The translations under genes and the position numbers were made by a program. The notes beneath the pieces were generated by a model. The model did no database searches. It saw only the letters and a program-made list of their open reading frames with translations, and was not told the DNA's origin. Source: Serendipita indica DSM 11827 (lineage: Eukaryota; Basidiomycota; Agaricomycetes; Sebacinales; Serendipitaceae). Taken from it: a stretch of DNA of 64,000 nt. Positions 1 to 9,589 of this stretch are shown here, piece by piece. How positions within the stretch are numbered: the first letter of the stretch is position 1; every line of letters starts with the position of its first letter. Location of the stretch: positions 1,426,001 to 1,490,000 of the forward strand of contig CAJVGD010000006.1 in NCBI GenBank assembly GCA_910890315.1, in the 5' to 3' direction.

Positions 1-1
1 G

Positions 2-97
2 TCTCGCAAGGTTATCCCTGGCTGGTCTGATGAGGAGGATGAAAAGGTGGAAACCGGATGGGCGAACGTTAGTATCACACGGGCTCGAATCGCTTGA
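2..97 (+). CDS. Possible 3' end of a gene cut by the window start
   Basis: The first 97 bases are open in one plus-strand frame and end in TGA at 95-97. The encoded tail is acidic and Trp-containing (GWSDEEDEKVETGW). An AT-rich stretch follows that could be a 3' UTR. This may be the C-terminus of a gene lying mostly left of the window; the peptide is too short to identify and could be chance. Confidence 0.3.
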   Translation, partial: SRKVIPGWSDEEDEKVETGWANVSITRARIA

Positions 98-416
98 ATT
101 TATTTATGGTTGACGGGTCGCGGAACCGAGTATCATAGCTTTCACCTTTGTAATTATGGCCGGTGTATATTCCTGGTTTCAATTTCATTCACTACAATCG
201 CACCTACTTGCGTGTGTAATATCAGGGACTCAATCTAGCGGCTGCGGTCATCTGTATCGATAGCTAATCGTGACACGACGGCAGAACTCAACCCATGCCT
301 TTGTTCAGGGTAATGTCAGGAAGCCAACGATGTATATTCATGAGCAAGGGGATTTATACATAACTGGAGTATCGGTAAGCCTCCTACGGTTGAGAAACGT
401 CTGATATAGCCTCCTG
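98..416. other. Intergenic, no gene seen
   Basis: No open frame of note. From about 398 the sequence begins to match the 3' flank of the second family copy (around 2697), so the left edge of a segmental duplication lies here. Confidence 0.5.
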
Positions 417-1090
417 TTAGAGGGAGCGGATTTGATCGATGAGTGTCTGATTGTATGCGCCTGGCGGTGCAGTGCCCTCCCAAGCCTCACGGACCAGGCC
501 AATCAAACTCTGGAGTGGTGCTGGAAGCGTGGTATAGCCAAATTTAGGCGTTAAGAGCACGCCTGTGTTTGTATTCCATCCATACACCGTTGTGGATAAT
601 CCAGTGGCAGTCCTCAGAGCGTCAACGGGATTTTCGTATTTGATACCATTATCGACCCCCCAACCTGTTTGGGGCAAAGCCTCGGCTTGCTGAATCACGT
701 CTTGAAACGCCGCGAAGTCTGAGGCCGTAATCTCAAGGACTCTGCCGCCAGCGTCGACCGCGTAATAGGGGCTGAAAAGCGCCACGGTGAATCGGGTACC
801 GACGTTGGTGTATTGTAGCGCACCAAAGACAAGGTCAGCCTGCTGAGGTCATAGGCCGGTGTCGGACGAGCGAGGGCACGGGAGTGCCACCCAACAGCCG
901 AAGGAGGATTTCTTCGTTTGAGGTGATGAACATGAGCATCTCCCGTGCGCTGCGTGCCGGAATTGTTGGGTGAGCTCGAGAAGGATGACGTGCCCACGAA
1001 GAACAAGGTAGCAAGGACGAGCGTGACTGCATAAGCTGAGAATCGTCGTATAGATCTGCGCCGGTGGATATCGGTATTTGGTAGCTCCAT
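417..1090 (-). pseudogene. Small signal-anchored family protein, copy 1 (frameshifted)
   Basis: First of three tandem paralogues and clearly homologous to the intact 222-residue copy at 2716-3384. The N-terminal part starts at the ATG complementary to 1088-1090 (MELPNTDIHRRRS). It carries a basic RRR stretch, one hydrophobic segment (about residues 17-38), a dibasic HLKR site and the family motif VGWHSRALARP. The rest (ADLVF, FTVALFSPYYAVDAGG, VYGW, LQSLIGLVREAWEG) is in a different frame. Alignment with copy 2 places the break near 846-850, where one C appears to be missing from a codon run that would read AYDPQQADLVF. No intron explains the shift. It is either a recent pseudogene or a sequencing error. 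The family function is not recognised. Confidence 0.75.
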
Positions 1091-2715
1091 GGTAATTGAA
1101 AGGGCTGATCCAGTTACAAAGGTAATGTCTGGGACGTCATGGTCAGTACAAGCAAATCTGGGAGATGTTGCACACCAGTGCGTTGTGAATCGAGTGCAAG
1201 GCTGGTACGGACTCATAGGTGCAGCCATGTTCACAGGCCTCTTATATACACCTTTTCGGCGCACCCTGGCTCACAAATTCATACCTGCAATATCGCCTTA
1301 GGTCCGTCGTCTACGGCTTTTACGCCATACAACCCTCAAATCCGCCACAGAAGGGACGGGTACGAAGCCCAGAAGGAGCAGTTTCTACGCTCGCTCTCGG
1401 TGATAAGGGTATATTGGAACCGTTGGTTTGACTCATTTGATCGTTTGTCTCCGAGAAGTTGATGGGCTCTGCTTCAGACCTCAGCCGAGGCCGCTCCAGG
1501 GTAGTAGCGGTCATGTCTACAAGGCACGAGAAAGCTGCTTCAAGCATTGAACCCAGATAAATTGACGGTCTTTGGTCTTGTATCCGTTCCTGTGACCAAG
1601 TGAACTCAACAAGAAATTAGTCTCGTTACCCAATACCCGGCACGGTCGCAGGTAGTAAAGTCCGGCTTGGCATTTCTGAGCTAACCAGAACATCCATATC
1701 CATACTTCAGCCGTACAAGAAGAGATCTCCTGGGCGAGGGAGTGGGCCTCCCTTGTATTCCGAGCAGCCTAGGATGGTAGAAAATGATATTTAGAGACCT
1801 TAATCTTGAAAGCGATATCTACTGACATGGTTCACTTATAGTACTGCTGGGTGGCAAATCGCCAACCAGATCCTGCAGCCATGTGAGACTGTCACGAACC
1901 TAGGCAGAGGCCTTGATCTCGAGGCCTTCTCCATCAATCAGCGTAGAAAGAACGGAAATTTACGCTTGTGAACTGGCTTTCAAGGTGACCAGTATATAGC
2001 AAGGTTCCCAGCAGATGTCCAGACGATCCATAGATCTTAGCGTCTTCGTCGATCAGCTGTGCAGCGATGCCATATTTTGTATGTAGTCCTCAACTGAGAA
2101 AAGGCGAGAATATTTTACTGGATAGAATTGCCGGGAGATGTGGGGGACGGCCAGGGCAATTGTCTCATCAGAGAGAATGATACGAGGGTAATATATCTTC
2201 GTAATGAAATTTTGAGGTCCATGGAATTGTTGATCTGTGCACAATGATAATCCAATGGACGACAGGCCAAGACCGGTAAGCGAGTAAATGCTTGCTCATT
2301 TACCACTAGACATTGACGGAAGCTTTTATTGGTTCCAAAGGCGTCATTAGAAATGTCGCCAGTAGCCGGAATTACGGACAAACCTCTATTCGTCGACTGA
2401 CCTGTCTGTTCTTCCTACTCCTCCTGACAGCTTTGGATACGTTGTAGCAGTTACCTTTGGGAAAGTTCTCCGAGCAGGTAGTGTACCTCGTAAGGGCCGG
2501 ATTGCTTGCTACTTGCATATTACCTGGGTCCGTTAGTTCCAGTCATAGTCGATACAAGTCTGAGAGATGCTTGTGTGTAAAATTTTCGTTTATAGGGAAG
2601 CGAACAGGGTACAGTTTCTTGTGGACGAGTTCAACCGAGATGACGGTCAAACATCACCAGTTCTCCTAACATGGCTTCATATCCCAATATCTGAATGCTG
2701 TGTAATCCACCCTTG
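1091..2715. other. Promoter of copy 1 plus intergenic spacer
   Basis: About 1091-1660 aligns with 3385-3945, the region upstream of copy 2, including stretches around GAGAAGTTGATGGG and GGCACGAGAAAG. From about 1660 to 2696 I see only short chance frames and no recognisable protein. Confidence 0.6.
1242..1249 (-). promoter_or_regulatory. TATA-like box of copy 1
   Basis: The minus strand reads GTATATAAG about 155 bp upstream of the copy 1 ATG. Copy 2 has the same element at the same distance, and its flanks are alignable, so this is a duplicated core promoter. Confidence 0.5.
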
Positions 2716-3384
2716 TTAGAAAGAGAGGATCTGGTTGATGAGAGTTTGATTGCGTGCGCTGAAGTAAGTATAGCCCTCCCAAGCCTCACGGGCCAGACCA
2801 ATCAAGCTCTGCAGTGATGGCGGAAGCTTTGTGTAGCCTGCAGTTGGCCCAGTGAGCACGTCTGTTGCGCTATCCCATCCATAGACCGACGCATACAATC
2901 CAGCGGGTGTCTTCAAGATATCGACGGGATAGTCGGTTCGATTATGGGCGACGGACCAGCCTACTTTGGGAAGGGTCCCGACTTGCTGAATCAAGGTTTG
3001 GAAAGCCACGAAATCTGATGCCGTTATCCGAAGAATCTTTCCACCAGCGTCGACTGCGTAATTCGGCTTGAACAGTGCCATGGTGAACTGGCTACCAATC
3101 AAGGTATTCTGTGTCGCGGTAAAGGCAAGGTCGGCCTTCTTAGGTGCGTAGTTTGGGGCAGGCCTCGCCAGGGCACGAGAGTGCCACCCAACAGCCGAGC
3201 CGGACAGAGGAACCGCTCGTTTTAAGTGATCCAGGTGAATATCCCCCGTGCCAGAGTTGCTGGGGAGGCTCGAGAACGACGTCGTGCCCACGAAGAGCAA
3301 GGCGGCAAAAACGAGCGTGACGGTAAAGAGCGAGAATCGCCGCAGAGATCTGCGTCGGTGAACATTGATGTTTGGCTGCTCCAT
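2716..3384 (-). CDS. Small signal-anchored family protein, copy 2 (intact)
   Basis: Intact, intronless 222-residue reading frame starting MEQPNINVHRRRSLRRFS. A basic N-terminus is followed by a hydrophobic segment (about residues 17-38), then Ser/Gly-rich sequence, a dibasic HLKR site near residue 54 and VGWHSRALARP. The C-terminal half carries the family core: FTMALFKPNYAVDAGGK, ITASDFVAF, VYGWDS and LPPSLQSLIGLAREAWEG. The N-terminus could be a type II signal anchor or an uncleaved signal peptide, and the KR pair is a possible Kex2 site (inference). I do not recognise a known domain. Neighbouring copies lie about 1.6 kb to the left and 0.7 kb to the right in the same orientation. Confidence 0.75.
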   Translation of the reverse strand: MEQPNINVHRRRSLRRFSLFTVTLVFAALLFVGTTSFSSLPSNSGTGDIHLDHLKRAVPLSGSAVGWHSRALARPAPNYAPKKADLAFTATQNTLIGSQFTMALFKPNYAVDAGGKILRITASDFVAFQTLIQQVGTLPKVGWSVAHNRTDYPVDILKTPAGLYASVYGWDSATDVLTGPTAGYTKLPPSLQSLIGLAREAWEGYTYFSARNQTLINQILSF

Positions 3385-4121
3385 GGTGGAAGTGGTTCGA
3401 AATGAGCGAGGGTTGAACGATTGTAATGCCTAGAACATTACAATCAGTGCAATTCACTCTGTATGATATCAAATACCAATGCGTTATGAATAGGCTGCAA
3501 AGAACCGACGGCTGCAGAGTGCTCCACAGGCCTCTTCTCTTATATACCTTCTCGGCGTCTCATGGTTTACGAGGTTATATATACGCAATATTGTCTTAAA
3601 TCCGCCCTTCGCGACTTTACTCCATACGAGCTTCAGATTCGTCACCGGAGGTCGTGGGCACGAAGGCCAGAAGGGGTGCTTTTTACAGTCCCTCCCCGGT
3701 CTCAGTGTAGAGTCGGGCCGTTGTGTTGACCCGTTATGATCGTTTGTCCCGAGAAGTTGATGGGCGAGACTATGCTTAAAAACCCAGCCGAGGCTGTTCC
3801 AGAGTACCGGCGGTCAAATCTACGAGGCACGAGAAAGTTGCTTCAAGTATTGGACCCGGTGAATTTATGTTTTTATCTGTTCCTGCGACTCAGGGGAGTT
3901 GATTCACAAGGCAATAGTATCTCTTCAATACCAATCACCAGCGCAATCACAGGACATATTTGCGTACCCATAATCCGAGCTGGCGCAGCTGAAACCGCCG
4001 GTCGAATGACATTACAGTCTGGTCACTTCCTTCGCTAGATGCGACGTGACCAACACTTCCTGCTCCACCTCATGAGGATCGAGAGCAAAACACAGTTTGA
4101 TTGAGCAGAAGTGGTGAGATA
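3385..4121. other. Promoter region of copy 2
   Basis: The TATA-like GTATATAAGAG (minus strand, about 3537-3547) lies about 155 bp upstream of the ATG. The stretch to about 3945 is the duplicate of 1091-1660. No gene is seen in the remainder. Confidence 0.55.
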
Positions 4122-4874
4122 TCAATACGTGAAGGAGAGAACTTTCTTAATGTTCTCATCCATGCGCAAGTCAGGCGAGTAGTCTTCTCTGCCCTCCCTT
4201 GCCAAGCCAATGAGGGTGTTCAGCGATGGGGGGAGTCTCTTATATCCCTTTGTCGGCTTCACGAGGACGTCCGTTTCCGTGCTCCAGCCATACACTGAAA
4301 CCTCGTCGTCTCCCGGTATGATCAACTTGTCGATGGGCCAGCTGGTTGTGTTGTGCTTGACGCGCCATTGGTCGACTGTCGGCAGAGCGCCGACCTTTTT
4401 GATCAAATCAGCGAAGACATCGTACTCAGTTGTCGTCATCGTTAGGATCCGTCCGTTCGCATCGACCGCGTAGGAGGGCTTGAAGAGTGCGACCGTGAAG
4501 CCATTTGGCTCGGCAGGCGTGCTGAAGAGAACCGTGAGAGTGAGGTCTTCCTTCTTGGGCTCGTATAGTGGGCCCTTGTAGACCAGAGCACGCTGAACGG
4601 CGCGCGCGTGCCAGCCGACAGCAGGGTTCGAAGGCCCAATTGCCGACACGTCTGCTCGTCGGTTGAGACCGAATGCATTGAGAAGTCGATGCTCGGCGGT
4701 GATGGGATTGTTCTGGGTGTTGTGGCTTTGTGTGAATCCGTGGAGCATCGCTGAAAGGCACGCTGCGGATACACAGAGGAGTGTTCCCGTCACGAGTGCT
4801 GCAAGGAAAAGCACGGAAGAGAGGATGATCCTTCGATGTTTGCGTGCATCAACTGGGGTGTAGGCTTTCTCCAT
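4122..4874 (-). CDS. Small signal-anchored family protein, copy 3 (divergent)
   Basis: Intact, intronless 250-residue member starting MEKAYTPVDARKHRRI. It shares the family layout: basic start, long hydrophobic segment (about residues 15-42), dibasic NRRA site, VGWHARAVQRA, and the core FTVALFKPSYAVDANGR, VYGWST, GYKRLPPSLNTLIGLAREG. The N-terminal spacer is longer than in copies 1 and 2, and sequence similarity is lower, so it split off earlier. A TATA-like GCATATAAAG (minus strand, about 5057-5066) lies about 185 bp upstream. Its function is unknown, and I see no enzyme motif. Confidence 0.75.
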   Translation of the reverse strand: MEKAYTPVDARKHRRIILSSVLFLAALVTGTLLCVSAACLSAMLHGFTQSHNTQNNPITAEHRLLNAFGLNRRADVSAIGPSNPAVGWHARAVQRALVYKGPLYEPKKEDLTLTVLFSTPAEPNGFTVALFKPSYAVDANGRILTMTTTEYDVFADLIKKVGALPTVDQWRVKHNTTSWPIDKLIIPGDDEVSVYGWSTETDVLVKPTKGYKRLPPSLNTLIGLAREGREDYSPDLRMDENIKKVLSFTY

Positions 4875-5959
4875 GGTTATCGAAGTAGTTTGTGTAGCAA
4901 AAAGAGAGAACGCCGTGATGCTTCACACGAACGAGTTTAATAGAGCTGAGAGTTCAGGTGTCAGTTTAGGTAGACCTGACAGTCGAACACTAACCAAGGA
5001 GCGAAAAGTAGACCGCTGTGAGCCAAGCCTGAGGATACGTTGTGCCATCAACGGGACCTTTATATGCACGAGCATGTTTTCTACAGTCAGGGCGAATGGC
5101 GATATAGTCGTGCCACCCTTACAGTCGTCGATGCGACGTTCTTCCATGACAGGGAAGAGTACAGCCGAAGGGGTCGTCGTAGGGCTGATTTTCTCCATCG
5201 GGTAGATTTCTGTTCCAGGGATCCCATGATCATCATTGGCGAGGCTGGCCTGGATAGACCAAAGGTCCGGATCAATAAAGTGACCGCCTTTCCTAGTGGA
5301 AGACGGTGGGTGAATGGTGCCAGTACCAAGATTGCGCAGTTGACTGTTTTCAATTTCTACGGATCATTGGGAAAGGCCGGAGCTGGGTTGGCCTCGGCGG
5401 AGAGAGATTTGTCGAGGACTGCGAGATACCCGAGTATCTGGGATCATAAAAGGAACCAACCACAAGAATTGGATCTTGAGATATCGCCACCGAGGTCTTG
5501 GACTGGTGTCTGCTGCATCGTTGCAACTAGCAGAATTGGCGCCAAGTATCCACCCAAGGATGGTAAGGAGAGACTAGACCATTATATTGACTATACTCTC
5601 ATGCTGGATGGGCAATGAGACCGAGTATCAAAGTGAAAACACCACGCGGAAAACTCACCAGATTTGATTCGACTACCGTGAGGATTGTATCCCACTTGAA
5701 TATGGCACCAGATGCCGGATTTGAGTGCGAAAGGAACGATGCGGACCCCCACTACGATTTCGAGAGGAGACTGCTCCTTGCCAAGATTTTGGCTGGGTTT
5801 GTGATCGTGTATTATGGAATTTCGATCAATTCGCCTTGAATGAGAGCAAAGACAATCTTGGCATTCAACGGATATCAGACGGGACAGTCGAAAGCAAAGT
5901 GCGGTCATCGGGACCATTGCAGCTTGACCACCCCCAAGTCCAGGCTTTCAGAGACTCTG
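4875..5959. other. Promoter of copy 3 and unassigned spacer
   Basis: Between the copy 3 ATG and the exchanger gene a plus-strand frame stays open for 192 codons (5040-5618). It resembles nothing I know, its composition is not convincingly coding, and it starts inside the copy 3 promoter. It may be a lineage-specific gene or leader sequence, or it may be chance. Confidence 0.4.
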
Positions 5960-8038
5960 ATGTCTGGTAAGCCCAGATAGATTATTTATGGCTTTATTTC
6001 GCTACTTAACATCCAGCTTGCCCTTCTAGAACGTCAACCCCTTATCGCTGGCAGAGCCAACGGCAACGGCCACCACCGTGGTGGTTCATTCGCAAAACTT
6101 CGTGCGGTCCTTACAGCAGAAGGACAACCGTCCTACTTTTCTTCTTTTAAATGGATCCTCTTTGGCTCCTGGTGGAACGTCCTTCTCGTATTCATCCCCC
6201 TCTCCTTTATTGCCCATAATCTCAACTGGGATGCTGCCTACCGATTTTCTTTCAGTTTCTTCGCTATAATGCCCCTCGCAAAGGTCCGTTATTTTCCATC
6301 TTGCGCCGTGGAAAGTCGTGTTGACTCTTGCTGTGCTTTCGGTGGTATCGCGCGTACCGCGCGCATAGTTGCTCGGAGAAGCCACAGACCAACTTGCAAT
6401 CGAACTCGGAGAGACATTGGGTGCTCTTCTCAACGCGTCGTTTGGTAATGCCGTCGAAATCATCGTCGGAATCGCTGCCCTTTTGCAAGGTGATTGCCTC
6501 ATTGAGTTGGTCTGGACGTCACGCTCATCGATTACCTTTTACAGGTGAACTCCGGATCGTCCAAGTATGTGGCATGTACCACGTTCCCGTCGGAGCCGAG
6601 CCTGATCATTGCCGCAAACCTATAGACGTCCATGTTGGGCAGTATCCTCAGCAACATCTTGCTCGTCCTCGGATGTGCCTTCTTTGCTGGAGGCGTGAAG
6701 AGACACGAGGGAAAGTTTGACGCTACTGGTGCACAAGCGTGAGTTCACCTTATTATTTCTCTCCTTGCTTCATCTCTGACAATGGAACAGTGCAAGCTCC
6801 GTAAGCTTACAACAAAAATGAAATGACACGCTGTCTGACGATCCAATCCCTATCAGCTCATGACCCTCTCTTGCATCAGTGAGTGAACGGGTTTGTGAGC
6901 GCTGCAACGAGCTTACCTCGTTTTAGCTCTCATCATTCCCGCCGCGTATCATGCGTCCTTTGTAAAACCCCCAAAGGGAGGTGACGACCCGTCGCCTGAT
7001 GATGCCACAAAGCCAGGATTGCTTTTGATCTCACGCGGCACCTCTATCATTCTCCTCGTACTCTATCTGGCATATCTCTGGTTCCAACTTCGCACACACC
7101 CAGATCTCTTCAAAGATGAGAACGAGGAGGAGCAAGAAGAGGAAGAACGCGAAGAAGTCAAGATGAATTTGCCCGCTGCTGCCCTCTCGTGAGTTCTCAG
7201 AATACTGATACCTGAATCTCATGCTCATGCATTACTAGATTGCTAGCTGTCACGCTAGTCACCTCCTTCTGTGCTGACTATCGTGAGTTTCGTTCTGTAT
7301 TCTGCAAATTACTCATCCCCGTGTAGTCGTTGCATCTATTGAGGAGACGGCAGAACGTTATAACATTCCTGAGGCGTTCATTGGTTTGATTTTGCTCCCC
7401 ATTGTTGTACGTCTATCCTATTCCGATGACGTGACCTCATCTCACATTCTGTAGGCCAACGCGGTGTGTATTAATATCGGACACACTTCGTGATACTGAC
7501 TTCAGATCAGGCTGAGCACTTTACGGCTGTCTTGATGGCTATGAAGGTGCGCTCTCAGGTGTAGTCGTCATTCCTGAGCTGACACTTTGCAGAATAAGAT
7601 GGAAGTGACCATTGGTATCGCTGTTGGCAGCTCCATCGTATGTACACTGTGCCTACTCACTTCCCTTGCTCAAGCCATGTACAGCAAATTAGTACCTTCG
7701 TCATTCCTCTTCTTGTCATAGTTGGCTGGATTACCCATAAGGATTTGACACTCTTCTTTGCCAACTTTGAGGTGAGTGACACTATCCTGTCTTCATAGTA
7801 AATTCATCTCAGCTCCAGACCGTCGCGCTGTTTGTTTCGGTTCTGCTTGTCAACATGCTCATCCAGTGCGTTCATTTCTACATCTAAGCTGTTGTTCATA
7901 CTTGTCATAGGGATGGCAAATCCAATTATATGGAGGGACTGATGCTTGTTGGCTTGTACCTTGTCATTGCCCTTGCATGTGAGTAAACTTCCCCAGGACC
8001 AGAGCTGATGCTGACCGATACTAGTCTGGGCCTCCTAA
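5960..8038 (+). CDS. VCX1: Vacuolar Ca2+/H+ exchanger (CAX family)
   Basis: A multi-pass antiporter that uses the vacuolar proton gradient to load Ca2+ into the vacuole. The spliced protein begins MSERQPLIAG. It shows the first cation-binding repeat (ASFGNAVEIIVGI), an acidic central loop (KDENEEEQEEEEREE) and the second repeat (PIVANAAEHFTAV), and ends in a hydrophobic helix, LVGLYLVIALAFWAS. These paired GNxxE-like motifs define the CAX family. The start ATG (5960) lies in a 7-nt coding exon (5960-5966) followed by a 63-nt intron; exon 2 begins at 6030. About a dozen short introns follow, including a 9-nt microexon at 7455-7463. The core reads through without a break. Confidence 0.92.
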
Positions 8039-8261
8039 TTCTTCATGCTGTACCGTCGGTCCCAGATACCTGCTATGCTACTGTGTTTATTGCTATACAC
8101 ACGTATTGCATCTGTATATGTTGTCCACGACGATGAGGGCGAAGCTCCTTTCCCAACTGATGGTATATTATCGACAAAAAGTTGAATTTTAAGTGCTTGA
8201 GATCCCAGTTCCTTCAGGTGGAGGCTAGTGAACGGCTTGTACTTCGACCACATCTGCGAAT

Positions 8262-8975
8262 ATGCCCGGGGTCTTGATCATCACGTCGCTGCCCCGTTTC
8301 GTATCCCAAGAGGAGCATCGGGAGCTAACTTCCTCGACGCCCGCTTCCTTCTCCGAGATACCTGCAGTGCTGTATTATCAGGAGCAAAATGCATCGATCA
8401 CTTTGGATCCTCCATTGGACGGCATGACCGAACAAGACTGTGCCAATGGCATTGTTTACGTTCTCTCCAGGTCAGTCAAGAGCTCAAAGGACTCGCCAGG
8501 GCGTTGACGCCTTGTAGCCACTTGATTTTCTGGTCTGCCACTGGAAAGGGTTTGCAAGTCACCTATCCAACGATATCGCTACATGCTATCTCAAGAGCAG
8601 AGCTTGGACCTTCAATCTACTGCCAGCTAGATGAAACATTGGATGGAGAAGACGAACCGACACCTGATGAAGAGGACGCGATGGAGATGAGAGAGCTACG
8701 ACTAAATGTACAGTCAGAAGCCTCATGTAAGTTCCTTCCATCCCATCTTCTTTCTTCTAACGTGACCAATAGTGGAGCCACTGTTTGAGGCACTCTCCCA
8801 GTGCGCGGCGCTGCATCCCGACGAGGATAACGGTGAAGAAGACGAATTCGACGATGCATTCCTTGATGCAGACGAGATGGGCGATGGAGATTTTGTGACA
8901 GAAGAGCAAGGCGAGCTCAGTGAAGCAGGGAGGGTGCGCACCAATTTGCCCAACGCGCGCTATAACCCGTACTAG
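8262..8975 (+). CDS. Methylosome subunit pICln
   Basis: pICln is the PH-like chaperone that, with PRMT5, hands Sm proteins to the spliceosomal snRNP assembly pathway. Three exons were read: 8262-8470, 8518-8726 and 8773-8975. The protein starts MPGVLIITSLPRFVSQEEH and carries the typical LYYQEQ and GTVY-like (NGIVYVLS) core. It also has the GKGLQVTYPTISLHAISR strand that marks the family, followed by an acidic tail (DEDNGEEDEFDDAF, DADEMGDGDF). The size fits fungal pICln. The start codon lies 223 bp after the exchanger stop, in the same direction. Confidence 0.88.
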
Positions 8976-9589
8976 ACGCGCCGCAACGCTGCGGTTATTT
9001 GATCTAGGCTACGCTTGCGCATCTCGAATCAATCCTTGCGGATCCTCATCGCCATTTGCCAGCAGACTCTGATGAAGAAGCGGATGAGAGAGACAGTAAT
9101 CAAAATGCTCGAATAGCCAATGGAGCTTAATACTTGAAAAGAAGAAACAGTTCATCCACCGTGAACCGCGAGTTGTGAGTTCGACCCACTTGGTAGCGTA
9201 AACCAGAGGGTAGACCCATTGGGCCGTTTGGGCACGGTTTATTCACTGATAATGCGCCATTCTTCGTCGCCAACAGGTGCGACGTAAACGTTGACCGTTA
9301 TCATGTAAGAAGCGGCATACATGCATAACGTGTGCTAGGTATTGTGGCCTAATATGTACAACTGAGTCCTGGTGCATTAGGTGATGGGTGAGGGCGTGTC
9401 TATGAAATAGACGAGTGAATATGCGAGATGCCAACATACATAATGGAACAGGGAGTGTGTACGGTGACTATAGTACAGTCATGTCGTTGTTGCAGGATAT
9501 AAGTGGAGGTGAATGAGAGTTGAGAATTTGACGATGCAGGAAAATGAGATGGCCAAGTTGCGATGCGAGAGAATATGCGTTAAGTGGGG
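8976..9589. other. Convergent intergenic region
   Basis: This lies between the 3' ends of the pICln gene and the GATA-factor gene. I see only short chance frames and presumably two 3' UTRs. Confidence 0.5.

Noticed and set aside
5040-5618. 192-codon plus-strand frame
   Set aside because: Starts in the promoter of copy 3, has no recognisable domain, and shows no flanking splice pattern. Kept only as a note.
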